NCBI RefSeq assembly: GCF_011326735.1 | Contig: NZ_JAANCN010000011.1 | Coordinates: forward strand, 44,057-108,056 | DNA length: 64,000 nt | Reading direction: 5' to 3' | From: Phycicoccus endophyticus | GTDB taxonomy: Bacteria; Actinomycetota; Actinomycetes; Actinomycetales; Dermatophilaceae | Part shown: positions 21,120 to 30,175 of the stretch, piece by piece | How the letters are laid out: each line of letters opens with the position of its first letter | Numbering within the stretch: the first letter of the stretch is position 1 | Position numbers and translations under genes: made by a program | The notes under the pieces: generated by a model | Seen by the model: only the letters and a program-made list of their open reading frames with translations | What the model was told of the DNA's origin: nothing | Databases searched by the model: none

Positions 21120-21981
21120 ATGCCACCGCTAGGGTCGCGACGCGGGCGAGGCCCGACCGGTCGGCGTCCGACCAGTACTCGTACGTCGGAAAGGTCCCCG
21201 AGATCTGTTGGTTCACCGGCTTAAGGGCTCCCTTGGCCATTCTGGCGAGCAGATCCGCGTCGCCGCCCACGCCAATGAATTCCATCACCGATGTCAGGGC
21301 CGAGGGACCGCGGAATAGTGCCTCGCTACGCATCGTTAACACGCGATCTCCTGGAACTGACATCTTGAATGACTCAATGAAGCCGTTGATCTCATTCCAC
21401 TCCCAGCCGATCTTCTCCACCGCCGAATAGGACTCCCATTCCGCATGGCAGGCAGGCTGCAATCGCTGGTGCTGCACCACGCCATCCGCGTAGTAGCCCC
21501 GGCGCACTCCGCTGCGCACGAATTCGGCGGGATGACGAACGAGGTGGATGAATCGCGCGTTCGGCAGCAGTCTGGCGGCCGCCGGGGCGAAGAACGTGAT
21601 GCGGTTGTTGGTCTCGACATATGTGGTGCCCGACCGGTAGGAGTCGACGAACAGGTCGAAGCGTGCCGCGAGCAGCGCGAGATCGAGGGCCTCGGGCTCG
21701 GGAACGTTCCGATGGATGAGGCTAGACACGTACTCGAGCTCAGGCTTGGGGGCGTGGTGGACCGACAGCTTCTGGCTGTTGGCGAGGAAGGCCGTGAGGA
21801 ACGCTGTTCCGGAACGTCCGGTTGACAGGACGAAGACGTACGGCGCGGCCAGCACCTCCTCCGGCGGAGGGAACAGCGGCAGTCCCACCAAGCGCCGCTG
21901 CTTGCCCTCGCGCCTCTCCACGAGAAGCCTCCGATGCCAGGCCGTCTGTAGTTCGAGGTACCGCTTCACCTTGCCGATCAC
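21103..21981 (-). CDS. Sulfotransferase-family protein (first of two in the locus)
   Basis: A 292-residue protein with the P-loop-like PAPS-binding motif 'VFVLSTGRSGTAFLTAF' (about 49-65) and the 3'-phosphate motif 'FIHLVRHPAEFVRSGVR' (about 143-160). These are hallmarks of the sulfotransferase superfamily, which moves sulfate from PAPS to hydroxyl or amino groups. It lies inside the exopolysaccharide operon, so a glycan acceptor is likely. It starts at GTG 21981. PAPS could come from cysDN and the APS kinase 14-17 kb away. Some members of this family have unknown acceptors, so the substrate is inference. Confidence 0.78.
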   Translation of the reverse strand: MIGKVKRYLELQTAWHRRLLVERREGKQRRLVGLPLFPPPEEVLAAPYVFVLSTGRSGTAFLTAFLANSQKLSVHHAPKPELEYVSSLIHRNVPEPEALDLALLAARFDLFVDSYRSGTTYVETNNRITFFAPAAARLLPNARFIHLVRHPAEFVRSGVRRGYYADGVVQHQRLQPACHAEWESYSAVEKIGWEWNEINGFIESFKMSVPGDRVLTMRSEALFRGPSALTSVMEFIGVGGDADLLARMAKGALKPVNQQISGTFPTYEYWSDADRSGLARVATLAVAYGYDL

Positions 21982-21988
21982 GGAATGC

Positions 21989-22633
21989 TCAGCCCCCCTC
22001 GGCGCTCGCGTCAGTCAGGTTCATGCCCAGCCGCCGAAGCAGGGTGACAACCTCGGTCACCGTTGCCTCGGACAAGTTGGTTTCGAAGAACTCCTTGCTC
22101 GCCCGGAGCGTCGTCACGTCCCACTCCCACCACCGGACCTGCTCGAGCAGCGCGATCATCTCATCGCTGAACCGCTTCTTGATCACCCGGGCGGGGTTCC
22201 CCACTGCCACGGCATACGGCGGGATGGACTTCGTGACCACGCTGCCGGCTCCTATGACCGCGCCGTTGCCGACCGTGACTCCTGGCAGGATGATCACCGA
22301 GTCGCCAATCCAGACGGCGTTGCCGATGACGACCTCTCCCTTGGACTTGCCGGCGACGGCAACGTCCGAGCCGATAACCTTGACCTGGGCCCAGTCCTGA
22401 ATGTTCGGATAGCCCATGTAGTGGTCAGTGCTCCGCACGACCAAGCGTCCACCGATGGCACAGTAGGCGCCGATCGTGCAATTGCCGATCTCCGACGCGC
22501 GGTTGATCCTCGTGCAGTCGCCGATCACGGCCCGCCGATCGACCCGAGACCCCAGGGCCACATGAATGTTCCGACGCCACAAGCCGACGCGCCGGATGGC
22601 CAGGAGGAGCGAGCCTGCGATCCTTCGCATCAT
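21989..22633 (-). CDS. CatB/WcaF-type hexapeptide O-acetyltransferase
   Basis: A 214-residue left-handed beta-helix acyltransferase of the xenobiotic/CatB class. Repeats run through 'IGDCTRINRASEIGNCTIGA', 'RSTDHYMGYPNI' carries the likely catalytic His, and 'VWIGDSVIILPGVTVGNGAV' and 'VAVGNPARVIKKRF' are diagnostic. 'MIALLEQVRWWEWD' is the class's typical C-terminal segment. The ATG at 22633 overlaps the FkbM gene stop (ATGA), so the longer upstream frame was rejected. It probably O-acetylates a sugar of the surface glycan. Confidence 0.83.
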   Translation of the reverse strand: MMRRIAGSLLLAIRRVGLWRRNIHVALGSRVDRRAVIGDCTRINRASEIGNCTIGAYCAIGGRLVVRSTDHYMGYPNIQDWAQVKVIGSDVAVAGKSKGEVVIGNAVWIGDSVIILPGVTVGNGAVIGAGSVVTKSIPPYAVAVGNPARVIKKRFSDEMIALLEQVRWWEWDVTTLRASKEFFETNLSEATVTEVVTLLRRLGMNLTDASAEGG

Positions 22634-23421
22634 GGTCGGGATGTCCCCTTCGTGTGCCAGAGCCGCATCCACGGGCGCCGGAGGGTGCGGTGCCAACCCC
22701 GCGGGGCCACCCGGCTGGCGAAGGCGCGAGCTTCGGTCTCGGTGAAGATCACCGGAATGGCGATCTCGACGTAGTCGATCCCGCCGATGGGTTCCAGCGC
22801 GTCGATCATGGCCTCGGCGACCGTGACCTCCGTGCCATTCGTCGTCAATGAACAGCTGATCCTTCGCGCCTCGGACATTTCGTCGACCACCTGCCGGAGC
22901 AGAGCCTCGGCACCCATGTTGGCGACTTGCGTCGTGTGCGCATCGCCGCGCAGATGATCCTTGACCGCTGCATTGCCTTGGTTGTCGGTGCGGAAGAAGT
23001 CGATTGCTTCGACTCCACCGTCGGCTGTGACCGCAGCTTTCAGAGCTGTGAGATTCGTCAGCCGGTTGATGTCGCGGTGATGCTCGACGAAGCCGTTCTC
23101 GTCGATCGGTTCGATCGCGTAAACCCCTCCGTGGTCAACGACCCGCTGAGCAGCCATGACCGCGACGTACCCTCGGAAGGCTCCGATGTCCAGGAACACA
23201 TCCCCGGGCCGCAGGTTCATGGTGCGCAAGGACTGGCACGGGTAGGCGCAGAATTCGGCAACGTACCGATTCACGATGTTGTCGAGCAGCGCATAATGCG
23301 CGTCGGTGAATCCGGTCAGGTCCAGTCCAGCCGCCCCAGCCATTCTCTTCATCTGGGCGACTCTTTCCGGGGCCGAGTTCCATTGCGCCGGCTCTGCGGG
23401 GCCTGATAAATCAAATGTCAT
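22630..23421 (-). CDS. FkbM-family methyltransferase
   Basis: A 263-residue SAM-dependent methyltransferase. The SAM motif I is 'LRPGDVFLDIGAFRGYVAVM' (about residues 70-89), followed by 'GGVYAIEPIDENGFVEHHRD'. FkbM-type enzymes in polysaccharide loci usually methylate sugar hydroxyls. It is coupled to the acetyltransferase by a 4-base overlap and follows a 233-base gap, so it may head its own transcript. That gap (23422-23654) shows no gene I recognise. Confidence 0.83.
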   Translation of the reverse strand: MTFDLSGPAEPAQWNSAPERVAQMKRMAGAAGLDLTGFTDAHYALLDNIVNRYVAEFCAYPCQSLRTMNLRPGDVFLDIGAFRGYVAVMAAQRVVDHGGVYAIEPIDENGFVEHHRDINRLTNLTALKAAVTADGGVEAIDFFRTDNQGNAAVKDHLRGDAHTTQVANMGAEALLRQVVDEMSEARRISCSLTTNGTEVTVAEAMIDALEPIGGIDYVEIAIPVIFTETEARAFASRVAPRGWHRTLRRPWMRLWHTKGTSRP

Positions 23422-23654
23422 GAGGAATGGTCAGGCTCGCGGTGCCCTGGCCGGCGAGGCAGCCGCTGGTCGGTTGAGAGACTGTCAGCCCGCTCAGCCA
23501 CCGTTCTGCCGCACTCGCACCGGGTGTGTACCCAGCGCGCTGTGTAGCCCGCGCGTGGAGCCCTTCATGTGCGTCCAAGGCGCGGTAGCCTGCGCTCTTG
23601 ACCATCGCCCGGCCTCTTTTGTGAATCCCTGGCATCTTTCAATCTCCCTCATCC

Positions 23655-24941
23655 TCATCGTGCGGGCGCAGCAAGGTCAGATCGCCGTGCCGCCATACCC
23701 ACGTACATCATGAACCCCAGGTACAGAGCGGCATTGGCGAGGCCAAGGATCAGGAACATGCGCTCGGGCGGAAACCCAAGGTGTCCACCGCCGACGATCA
23801 CCAGGATCGTGGTGCCGAGCAGCGCGAGGTTGAATAAGAAATGGGCACCGTGCCGCTCGTTGACATGATTCATCAGAACCAGGGGTGACGCAGCGAACCG
23901 GGCGGCGATCATCGGGATGAGGAACTGGGCGTAGGTTCCCGTCGTGCGCCACGGTTCTCCGAAGACGAACGCGAACAGCGGCTCAACCACGAAGTACAAG
24001 GGCACAAAGATGATGACACTGGAGGCCAGCAGTGCGTTGCGGGCCTTTCGCATCTCCGGGTAGGCACTGCCCTTCGCACGCTTGGCCTCACTCGCACGCT
24101 GGAAGAACACCTGGCCGATCGCATTGCCCAGCAGTTGCAGGGGAGCGCCGAGCGCGCGCTGTGCCAGAGAGTAGAACCCGAGGGTTGCGGTCGAGTAGAA
24201 GCTGGCGATCAGGACGCTGCTGAGGTTGTTCGCGAGCGTGTTCGCGAGCGTGCTGGGCGTGAGGAACGCGGACATCCGCGCGTACCGCTTGGCGAGCAGC
24301 TTCATCCGGTCGCGACTGACGATGGCGCGTAGATTACGGCCCCGCGCTGCATTGCGAGACAGACGGCCGTTCCCAGCCACTAGGGAACCAATGTGCCCGA
24401 CGATCAGGCCGACAGCGTCGAGCTTCAACGCGCCGGCACCCATCTGCAATACCGCCATGACGGCCGACTTGAACACGTTGGACGTGGCGAGGTCCTTGAA
24501 CTGCTTCGCCCGAGTATTGAGATACGTCAGCACAGTGAACGTCGTCGTGAGCAGCACGGACAGCGGCACGAGATACAGCCACGGCTGAATGCCACTGTTT
24601 CCGACAAGATGCGCTATGGGGCCACCAGCAACCACCACGACCGCCAAGAGCATCGCCGCCACCGTTCCGGCAATGATGAGCGACAGTGCTGCGACGTTGA
24701 TTGCATCATCGTCGTCGTCTGCTAGCTGGATCGCCAACTCGTAGCGGCCGCTCGCGATCGCCGCAGGAATGGCGGTGAGGGCCACGAAGAGCGCCAGCAA
24801 GCCCATCTGGGACGGCTCGTACAGGCGCGTGAGGATCGGGCTGATCGCCACCGGGATTGCCTGGGCCATGGCAGTGCCAGTCATCAGCGTCAGCACGTGC
24901 CTCGCCGAGCTACCCGATCGGAGAGTGTGTCTCACGTTCAC
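23655..24941 (-). CDS. Oligosaccharide flippase, Wzx-type
   Basis: A 428-residue membrane protein with about twelve hydrophobic helices and the polysaccharide-transport layout: 'TAMAQAIPVAISPILTRLYE' in the first helix pair, 'SGRYELAIQLADDDDDA' in the first long loop, and 'TLGFYSLAQRALGAPLQLLG' in the second half. It would flip the lipid-linked repeat unit to the outer face for the EpsG-like polymerase. It begins with GTG 24941 inside the stop of the upstream aminotransferase (GTGA). Confidence 0.86.
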   Translation of the reverse strand: MNVRHTLRSGSSARHVLTLMTGTAMAQAIPVAISPILTRLYEPSQMGLLALFVALTAIPAAIASGRYELAIQLADDDDDAINVAALSLIIAGTVAAMLLAVVVVAGGPIAHLVGNSGIQPWLYLVPLSVLLTTTFTVLTYLNTRAKQFKDLATSNVFKSAVMAVLQMGAGALKLDAVGLIVGHIGSLVAGNGRLSRNAARGRNLRAIVSRDRMKLLAKRYARMSAFLTPSTLANTLANNLSSVLIASFYSTATLGFYSLAQRALGAPLQLLGNAIGQVFFQRASEAKRAKGSAYPEMRKARNALLASSVIIFVPLYFVVEPLFAFVFGEPWRTTGTYAQFLIPMIAARFAASPLVLMNHVNERHGAHFLFNLALLGTTILVIVGGGHLGFPPERMFLILGLANAALYLGFMMYVGMAARRSDLAAPAR

Positions 24942-26119
24942 GGCTCGAGGACGTCGTTCATGTCGCGGACGGCCTCGATGACGCGTTCGACTTCCTCGTC
25001 GCTCATGCTGCTGTAGCCCGGGAGGGACAGGGACCGCTGGTAGAGATCCAAGGCGACGGGAAGGTCCTGCGGTGTGTAGCCGTACGTCGTGCGGTAGTAG
25101 CTGTGCAGGTGGAGCGGGATGAAGTGCATGCTCGTCCCGATGCCCGCGGCTGACAGCATGTCGATGGCTTGGTCTCGCTTCGCCTCAGATGCGCCCGCGG
25201 CGAGCCGAAGGACGTACAGATGCCACGCCGACACGCGGTTGTCAGGAACCACGGGCGTTTCGAGGCTGGTCAGGTCGGAGAAGGCGGCCGTGTACCGCTC
25301 GGCGATCTCTCGGCGTCGGTCCCGCATCTCCAGGGCGCGTCCTAGCTGGGTCCGCCCCATGGCCGCGGCTAGGTCTGTCAGGTTGTACTTGAACCCGGGT
25401 GCCACGATGTCGTACTTCCACGTGCCGCCGGAGTACCGGTTCCACGCCTGACGACTCAGGCCGTGCAGGCTCATGACGCGCATCCGACCAGCAAGGATAG
25501 GGTCATTGGTTGTGACCATGCCGCCCTCACCGGTGGTGATCGTCTTGGTGGCGTAGAAGGAGAAGCAACTCGTGCCGCGGATATCGGGCGGGATCGTCCC
25601 GATCGGCGCACCTGCATAGGATGCCGGAAATGCGTGCGCGGCGTCCTCGACGACGGCGAGGTCGAACTCGCGGGCGATCTCCCACAGGCTGTCCAACTCG
25701 CACGCCACTCCCGCGAAATGGACGGGGATGACAGCCTTGGCCACACCGAGGTGCCTCGATACCTCGATCGCCAGTCGGAGTGCGTCGGGGTCGAGATTGT
25801 GTGTCACCGGGTCTACATCGACGAGGATGGGGCGCGCACCGACGTACCGGACCACCTCGGCCGATGCGGCGAAGGTGTAGGTGGGCACGAAGACCAGGTC
25901 GCCCCGGCCGACTCCCAAGGCCTCGAGGCTGAGGTGGAGCGCTGCCGTGCACGAGTTCAAAGCCAGTGCGTGTTCTGCGCCGATCGCGGCAGCGAACTCA
26001 CGCTCGAATGCCTGACACTCGGCCCCAGAGGTCAGCCACCTTGACCTGAGGACTGCGGTCACGGCGTCCACCTCGGCGTCCGTGATGTCCGGAAGAGCGA
26101 ACGGAATCCTCTCAGGCAT
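24938..26119 (-). CDS. DegT/DnrJ/EryC1 aminotransferase (second in the window)
   Basis: A 393-residue PLP-dependent aminotransferase starting MPERIPFALPDITDAEVD. The PLP lysine is in 'FSFYATKTITTGEGGMV', with 'ALNSCTAALHLSLEALGVG' and 'AVVEDAAHAFPA' as further signatures. It is probably the partner of the CapD/FlaA1-like 4,6-dehydratase at 28323, adding an amino group to the 4-keto sugar. I chose ATG 26119, which overlaps the sulfotransferase stop by eight bases; a longer in-frame extension upstream has no family similarity. It is clearly different from the aminotransferase at 10112. Confidence 0.86.
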   Translation of the reverse strand: MPERIPFALPDITDAEVDAVTAVLRSRWLTSGAECQAFEREFAAAIGAEHALALNSCTAALHLSLEALGVGRGDLVFVPTYTFAASAEVVRYVGARPILVDVDPVTHNLDPDALRLAIEVSRHLGVAKAVIPVHFAGVACELDSLWEIAREFDLAVVEDAAHAFPASYAGAPIGTIPPDIRGTSCFSFYATKTITTGEGGMVTTNDPILAGRMRVMSLHGLSRQAWNRYSGGTWKYDIVAPGFKYNLTDLAAAMGRTQLGRALEMRDRRREIAERYTAAFSDLTSLETPVVPDNRVSAWHLYVLRLAAGASEAKRDQAIDMLSAAGIGTSMHFIPLHLHSYYRTTYGYTPQDLPVALDLYQRSLSLPGYSSMSDEEVERVIEAVRDMNDVLEP

Positions 26120-26984
26120 CCGGGCTCCGAATCTCGTCAAGAGGCCGCCGGTACCCCAACTCGACCTGGAGTTCGCCGATCTCGGTGTCGAGGAGCCGGA
26201 GCTCGGCCTCGTCGAGCGAGGACCGGCTGCCATGGCCGCCCGTGATGGTAGCCGCGCCACGGCGGAGATCCTCGTCGCGAGGCTCGAGTCCGCTGAACTC
26301 CAAGACGAGACGCAACACGCGAGCCGGATCCGCGACCAGGTCTTCGTAGCGGACCTCGACGTGGGGAATCTGGTAGTCGCGGAAGTCAGCCAGCGCGAGG
26401 GTGACGGAGTTAGCCCACTGACGTGCGCACACCGTCAGCAGTCTCTCGGTTACCACGTCGGAGTCCATACCCGGGTACCTAGGGCCCCAACTCGCGACGC
26501 GGTCGTCTCCGCGGAGACGTTGCGCCACATTCCATCGCACGAATCGACGCCCATAGCTGGCGAGGAGCCGCAGCGGGAAGTGCCTAACCTTCTCGCGGAG
26601 GTATCCGAGTTCGGCGGGCGCGAGCCACTGCCGGCGCGAGGACTCCGCCACGTCGACACCGTCGCGGATCAGGTGTACGAAGCTGGCACCCGGCATCAAC
26701 GTTGAGACATATCCGACACGGAGCGACGTTCCCACGGTCTTTTCGACGAGCCGGCCATCGGCGTTCGCGTACCGGCGGAAGAACGTGTGGACCATACGCG
26801 AGGTCTTCGGCTTGGCGTGTGCGGGCAGCTGCCGGTCGTGCGGCATGGCGTCATTGCCGTATCGCCAGACGTAGGTGACGTCGTAGGGGACGGCGTCGAC
26901 GCCGGAGGCCATCGCCAGAGCGTCGCGCAACGCCTTGGTGCCGGACCGAGCCGCGCCCACAAGAATGATCGGCTTCAGGTCCAA
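26112..26984 (-). CDS. Sulfotransferase-family protein (second in the locus)
   Basis: A 290-residue protein with 'IILVGAARSGTKALRDAL' (PAPS P-loop-like motif) right at the N-terminus and 'SFVHLIRDGVDVAESSRRQW' (3'-phosphate motif) near residue 115. 'HVEVRYEDLVADPARVLRLV' is typical of sulfotransferases. I chose TTG 26984 because AAGGAG lies ten bases upstream and the P-loop then falls at the usual place; upstream in-frame starts would lie deep inside the sugar transferase gene. It overlaps that gene by ten bases. With the sulfotransferase at 21103 it gives the locus two sulfation steps. Confidence 0.78.
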   Translation of the reverse strand: MDLKPIILVGAARSGTKALRDALAMASGVDAVPYDVTYVWRYGNDAMPHDRQLPAHAKPKTSRMVHTFFRRYANADGRLVEKTVGTSLRVGYVSTLMPGASFVHLIRDGVDVAESSRRQWLAPAELGYLREKVRHFPLRLLASYGRRFVRWNVAQRLRGDDRVASWGPRYPGMDSDVVTERLLTVCARQWANSVTLALADFRDYQIPHVEVRYEDLVADPARVLRLVLEFSGLEPRDEDLRRGAATITGGHGSRSSLDEAELRLLDTEIGELQVELGYRRPLDEIRSPDA

Positions 26985-27661
26985 TGCTCTCGGTCTCCTT
27001 CGTGGACACCACGCAAGTAGTCGCGCGCAGTGGCGAGCTCCCACCGACTCCTCGCAGCGAACATCGAATCCAGCCTGAAAATGCTCGCCACAGTTCGCAT
27101 GACCAACTCGCCGTAGTAAGCGACTGACCTGTGGCGCACATACACCAGATCGAGCGCGATCTTACGAGGGAGTATCGTCGCGAGATAGGTGGTCCTTGCC
27201 TGCTCGGGGTCAGTCGGCAGCGACGACTCATCCGCGAAGTAGCTCAGCGAGCCTGGGCCGGTGATCCCCGGCCGGACAGTCAGTGACTCGAGCATGAACG
27301 GCGTGTACCCATCCCGAACGATCTCGATGTCCTCGGGACGTGGACCGACCATGGACATGTCACCGCGAAGCACGTTGATGAGCTGCGGCAACTCATCGAC
27401 CTTGAGTCGTCGCAGCAGGCGGCCCCATGGGAAGACGCGCGCGTCCCGGGACGCCGTGATTGGCCCACTGCGGTCGGCTCCGACCTCCATGGTCCGGATC
27501 TTCAGCATCGAGAACGGTTTCCCGTCTCGACCGGCACGGGACGCTTTGAAGAGCACCGGGCCAGCGCTTGTCAACTTGACGCCAACAGCAGCGAGGGCGA
27601 GCAGCGGTGACGTCAGGACCAACCCGAGCGCAGCCAGCGCAACGTCGAGGACCCTAGTCAT
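26975..27661 (-). CDS. Initiating sugar transferase (polyprenyl-phosphate glycosyl-1-phosphate transferase, PglC-like)
   Basis: A 228-residue monotopic phosphoglycosyl transferase of the small type. One membrane-dipping helix 'LDVALAALGLVLTSPLLALA' is followed by 'KASRAGRDGKPFSMLKIRTM', 'LLRRLKVDELPQLINVLRGD' and 'MSMVGPRPE', the family core. It moves a sugar-1-phosphate from UDP-sugar to undecaprenyl phosphate, starting the repeat unit. The ATG 27661 has GAGGAA five bases upstream and overlaps the stop of the truncated WecA-like gene. Since that gene is broken, this enzyme is probably the only initiator in the locus. Confidence 0.9.
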   Translation of the reverse strand: MTRVLDVALAALGLVLTSPLLALAAVGVKLTSAGPVLFKASRAGRDGKPFSMLKIRTMEVGADRSGPITASRDARVFPWGRLLRRLKVDELPQLINVLRGDMSMVGPRPEDIEIVRDGYTPFMLESLTVRPGITGPGSLSYFADESSLPTDPEQARTTYLATILPRKIALDLVYVRHRSVAYYGELVMRTVASIFRLDSMFAARSRWELATARDYLRGVHEGDREHWT

Positions 27662-28326
27662 CGGTCTTCCTCGCGCCTTCCGCTCCCCGGACGGAACCTT
27701 CGAGTGTGAGGTCGGCCGCGCGGCAGCGCCCACGAGTTCGGCGTGCTTCCGGTCGTCCCCAGCTCGGCGTTGTCCTGGAAGACTAGGAGGTGGCGCCGGG
27801 GCAGGTCGGTGCCGAGCATTGTCCAGGACGCTCTCGGTGCTGACGGACGGGACGGCAGCGCCAGAGGCCCCCGGTCTGGTCTGGAAGCGCGGCCACTCGA
27901 AGCACGGTAGCGGATGCACTCACAGGCGGGGGCGAGCCTCGTGGCCGTGGGTACGACGACGGGACCGAGCACGCCACCGACCGCCGCTCCGGCAGCAGCT
28001 CTCACGCCGACCTGGGCGAGTAGCCGAGGGACGGGCTGCAGCCCGCGGATGTCGTCCGTGAGCCCCACGAGGCCCAGCACAACTGCCGCGCCCAGCAGCA
28101 TCCACGCGTCGGTGGGCCACGCCGGGCCGAGCAGGGTGCTCAGTGCAGCGACGGCCGTGCCGGCGATGATGGCCAGGCCTCCACCGCGCGGGGTCGGCAC
28201 GGTGTGCGACGAGCGATGGTTCGGGACGTCGAGCCGGTCGGCGCGACGCAGACGGGGGATGAGCAGCGCGGCGGACAGCGCCGTCGCCGTCGCGCACACG
28301 ACGCCGGTGACTAGCAGGGAGGTCAC
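27658..28326 (-). pseudogene. Truncated WecA/MraY-like phosphoglycosyl transferase
   Basis: From GTG 28326 (GTGA overlap with the upstream stop) the frame opens with the normal start of this polytopic family: a first helix, then 'VPNHRSSHTVPTPRGGGLAI', two helices and 'GLVGLTDDIRGL', the first Asp motif. After about residue 150 the similarity stops. The remaining ~70 residues ('ACECIRYRASSGRASRPD...') are Arg/Ser/Pro-rich without helices. The later catalytic loops and about half of the usual ~350 residues are missing. It looks like a 3' deletion that fused foreign sequence onto the reading frame. The product is almost certainly inactive. Confidence 0.75.
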
Positions 28327-30149
28327 TGTCTGGAGCCCACCGACCCCAGTGCCGAGTAGGCGACGAGCCATGACCGGGGGTCGTCCTCCGGATGAGGTGG
28401 CTGGAGATCGTCCTGGTCGAGGCCAGGGACTGCAACGCTCGTGATGAGGGGGTGGCTAGAGGGGCGCACATCCTCGTCGGGGCTGAACAGCTCCTCGGTG
28501 AGCTTCTCGCCCGGACGCAGCCCGGTGTACTCGACCTCGACGTCGGAGCGGCCGGACATCTGGATCATCGAGCGGGCGACGTCGTCGATCTTCACCGGAG
28601 TGCCCATGTCGAGGACCATGACCTCGCCGCCCTCGCCGATGCTGCTCGCCTGGAGGACGAGCTGGCAGGCCTCGGGGATGAGCATGAAGTAGCGCTCGAC
28701 GTCGGGGTGGGTCACCGTCACGGGACCACCCTGCCGGATCTGCTCGGTGAACGCGACGACCACCGAGCCGCGCGAGCCGAGGACGTTGCCGAACCGGACG
28801 CTCAGGTACCTGGCACCCGGCTCGTCGGCGTCGACGGCAGCCGTCAGCCGTTCGGCGACCCGCTTGGACCAGCCGAGGACGCACGTGGGGTTGGCGGCCT
28901 TGTCGGTGGAGATGTTGACGACCGTCGATACCCCGGCCTTGCGGGCGGCCCGGAGCACGTTGCGCGTGCCGAGCACGTTGGTCTTGAACGCCTCCGCCGG
29001 GTGACGCTCGAGCATCGTCAGGTGCTTCAGGGCCGCCGCGTGGAAGACGACGTCGGGGCGGGTGCGGGCGAAGACGGCGTGCAGCTCCTCCTCGTCGCGG
29101 ATGTCGCACAGGACGAGCTCGTCGCTGTCGAGCAGGGCACGGCCCTCGATCGACATCTGGGTGGCGTGCAGGCCCGACTCGTCCCGGTCGAGCATGAACA
29201 GCTGCTCGGGGAGGAACTGCGCGATCTGCCGGCACAGCTCGGAGCCGATGGAGCCCCCGGCACCGGTGACGAGGATGCGGCGGCCGGCGAGGTGCTCGGC
29301 GATGGCGGCCGTGTCGAGCTCGACCGGCTGGCGGCCGAGCAGGTCGGCGACGTCGAGGTCGCGCAGGTCGGAGGCGCTGGGCCGCCCCCCGATCATCTCG
29401 CGGACCGGCGGCAGGATGAGGACCGACAGCCCGGCCGCCGCGGCCAGCGCCGACAGCTCGCGCACCAGCTCGGCCGACGCGCTCGGCACCGCGATGACGA
29501 GGGTGTCGGCGCCGAAACGCTCGGCCACCCGGGGCAGGTCGGCGCTGCGCCCGCGGACCCGCACCCCGGAGATGGTCAGGCGCGCCTTGGCCGGGTCGTC
29601 GTCGAGCAGCGCGACCGCCTGCACGCCGCTGGCGGGGTCGTGGACGAGGCTGCGCACGAGGATCCGTCCGCCGTCCCCGGCGCCGAAGACGACCGCGCGG
29701 CGAGCGCCCTTGATCCGGCGGACGCGCCTCGTGCGGCGTGAACGCACGACGAACCTCAGGGCGAACATCGAGGTCAGCGCCAGCACGGTGGCGGTGACCG
29801 GCACGCTGCGTGGGATCTGCACGAGGTCGGTGAGCGCGGCGGCGAAGGCCAGGACCAGCCCGGTGGACACCGTCGCGCGGGCGAGCTCGCCCGTCTCCTC
29901 GAACGAGCCGAGCTCGTGGCTGACGGCGTACGGCCCCCACACCCAGCCGACGGTCGCTTGCAGGACCACGGCGACGACGGCGGCGACGACAAGGCCGTGG
30001 AGGAACTGGGTCGGGATGGCGAAGTCCAGCCGCAGCGAGGTGGCGACGACCAGGGCGATCACCCAGAGCGCGGCATCGGCCGTCGTCCACCGCAGCCGCG
30101 TGTGCAGCTGGTGGCGCCGGCGAGCGCCGAGTGACGACTCCACGTCCAT
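28323..30149 (-). CDS. CapD/FlaA1-like nucleotide-sugar 4,6-dehydratase/epimerase, membrane type
   Basis: A 608-residue protein with four N-terminal helices, a CoA-binding-like domain ('RRAVVFGAGDGGRILVRSLV') and a C-terminal SDR domain ('ILVTGAGGSIGSELCRQIA' near residue 295). The active-site region is 'NISTDKAANPTCVLGWSKR'. Related WbpM/PglF enzymes convert UDP-GlcNAc to the 4-keto-6-deoxy sugar. Four residues before the catalytic Lys, where these enzymes have Met or Tyr, this protein has Leu, so the mechanism may differ. Product sugar probably feeds the aminotransferase at 24938. It is the first gene of the main locus transcript and faces the phosphatase gene. Confidence 0.88.
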   Translation of the reverse strand: MDVESSLGARRRHQLHTRLRWTTADAALWVIALVVATSLRLDFAIPTQFLHGLVVAAVVAVVLQATVGWVWGPYAVSHELGSFEETGELARATVSTGLVLAFAAALTDLVQIPRSVPVTATVLALTSMFALRFVVRSRRTRRVRRIKGARRAVVFGAGDGGRILVRSLVHDPASGVQAVALLDDDPAKARLTISGVRVRGRSADLPRVAERFGADTLVIAVPSASAELVRELSALAAAAGLSVLILPPVREMIGGRPSASDLRDLDVADLLGRQPVELDTAAIAEHLAGRRILVTGAGGSIGSELCRQIAQFLPEQLFMLDRDESGLHATQMSIEGRALLDSDELVLCDIRDEEELHAVFARTRPDVVFHAAALKHLTMLERHPAEAFKTNVLGTRNVLRAARKAGVSTVVNISTDKAANPTCVLGWSKRVAERLTAAVDADEPGARYLSVRFGNVLGSRGSVVVAFTEQIRQGGPVTVTHPDVERYFMLIPEACQLVLQASSIGEGGEVMVLDMGTPVKIDDVARSMIQMSGRSDVEVEYTGLRPGEKLTEELFSPDEDVRPSSHPLITSVAVPGLDQDDLQPPHPEDDPRSWLVAYSALGSVGSRQ

Positions 30150-30175
30150 GTCCCCTCGCTTCCGTCGCGGCTACA

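Noticed and set aside
23411..23635. Possible 74-residue minus-strand gene in the gap between FkbM and the flippase
   Set aside because: No recognised family, no good ribosome site and it overlaps the FkbM start; left as non-coding.
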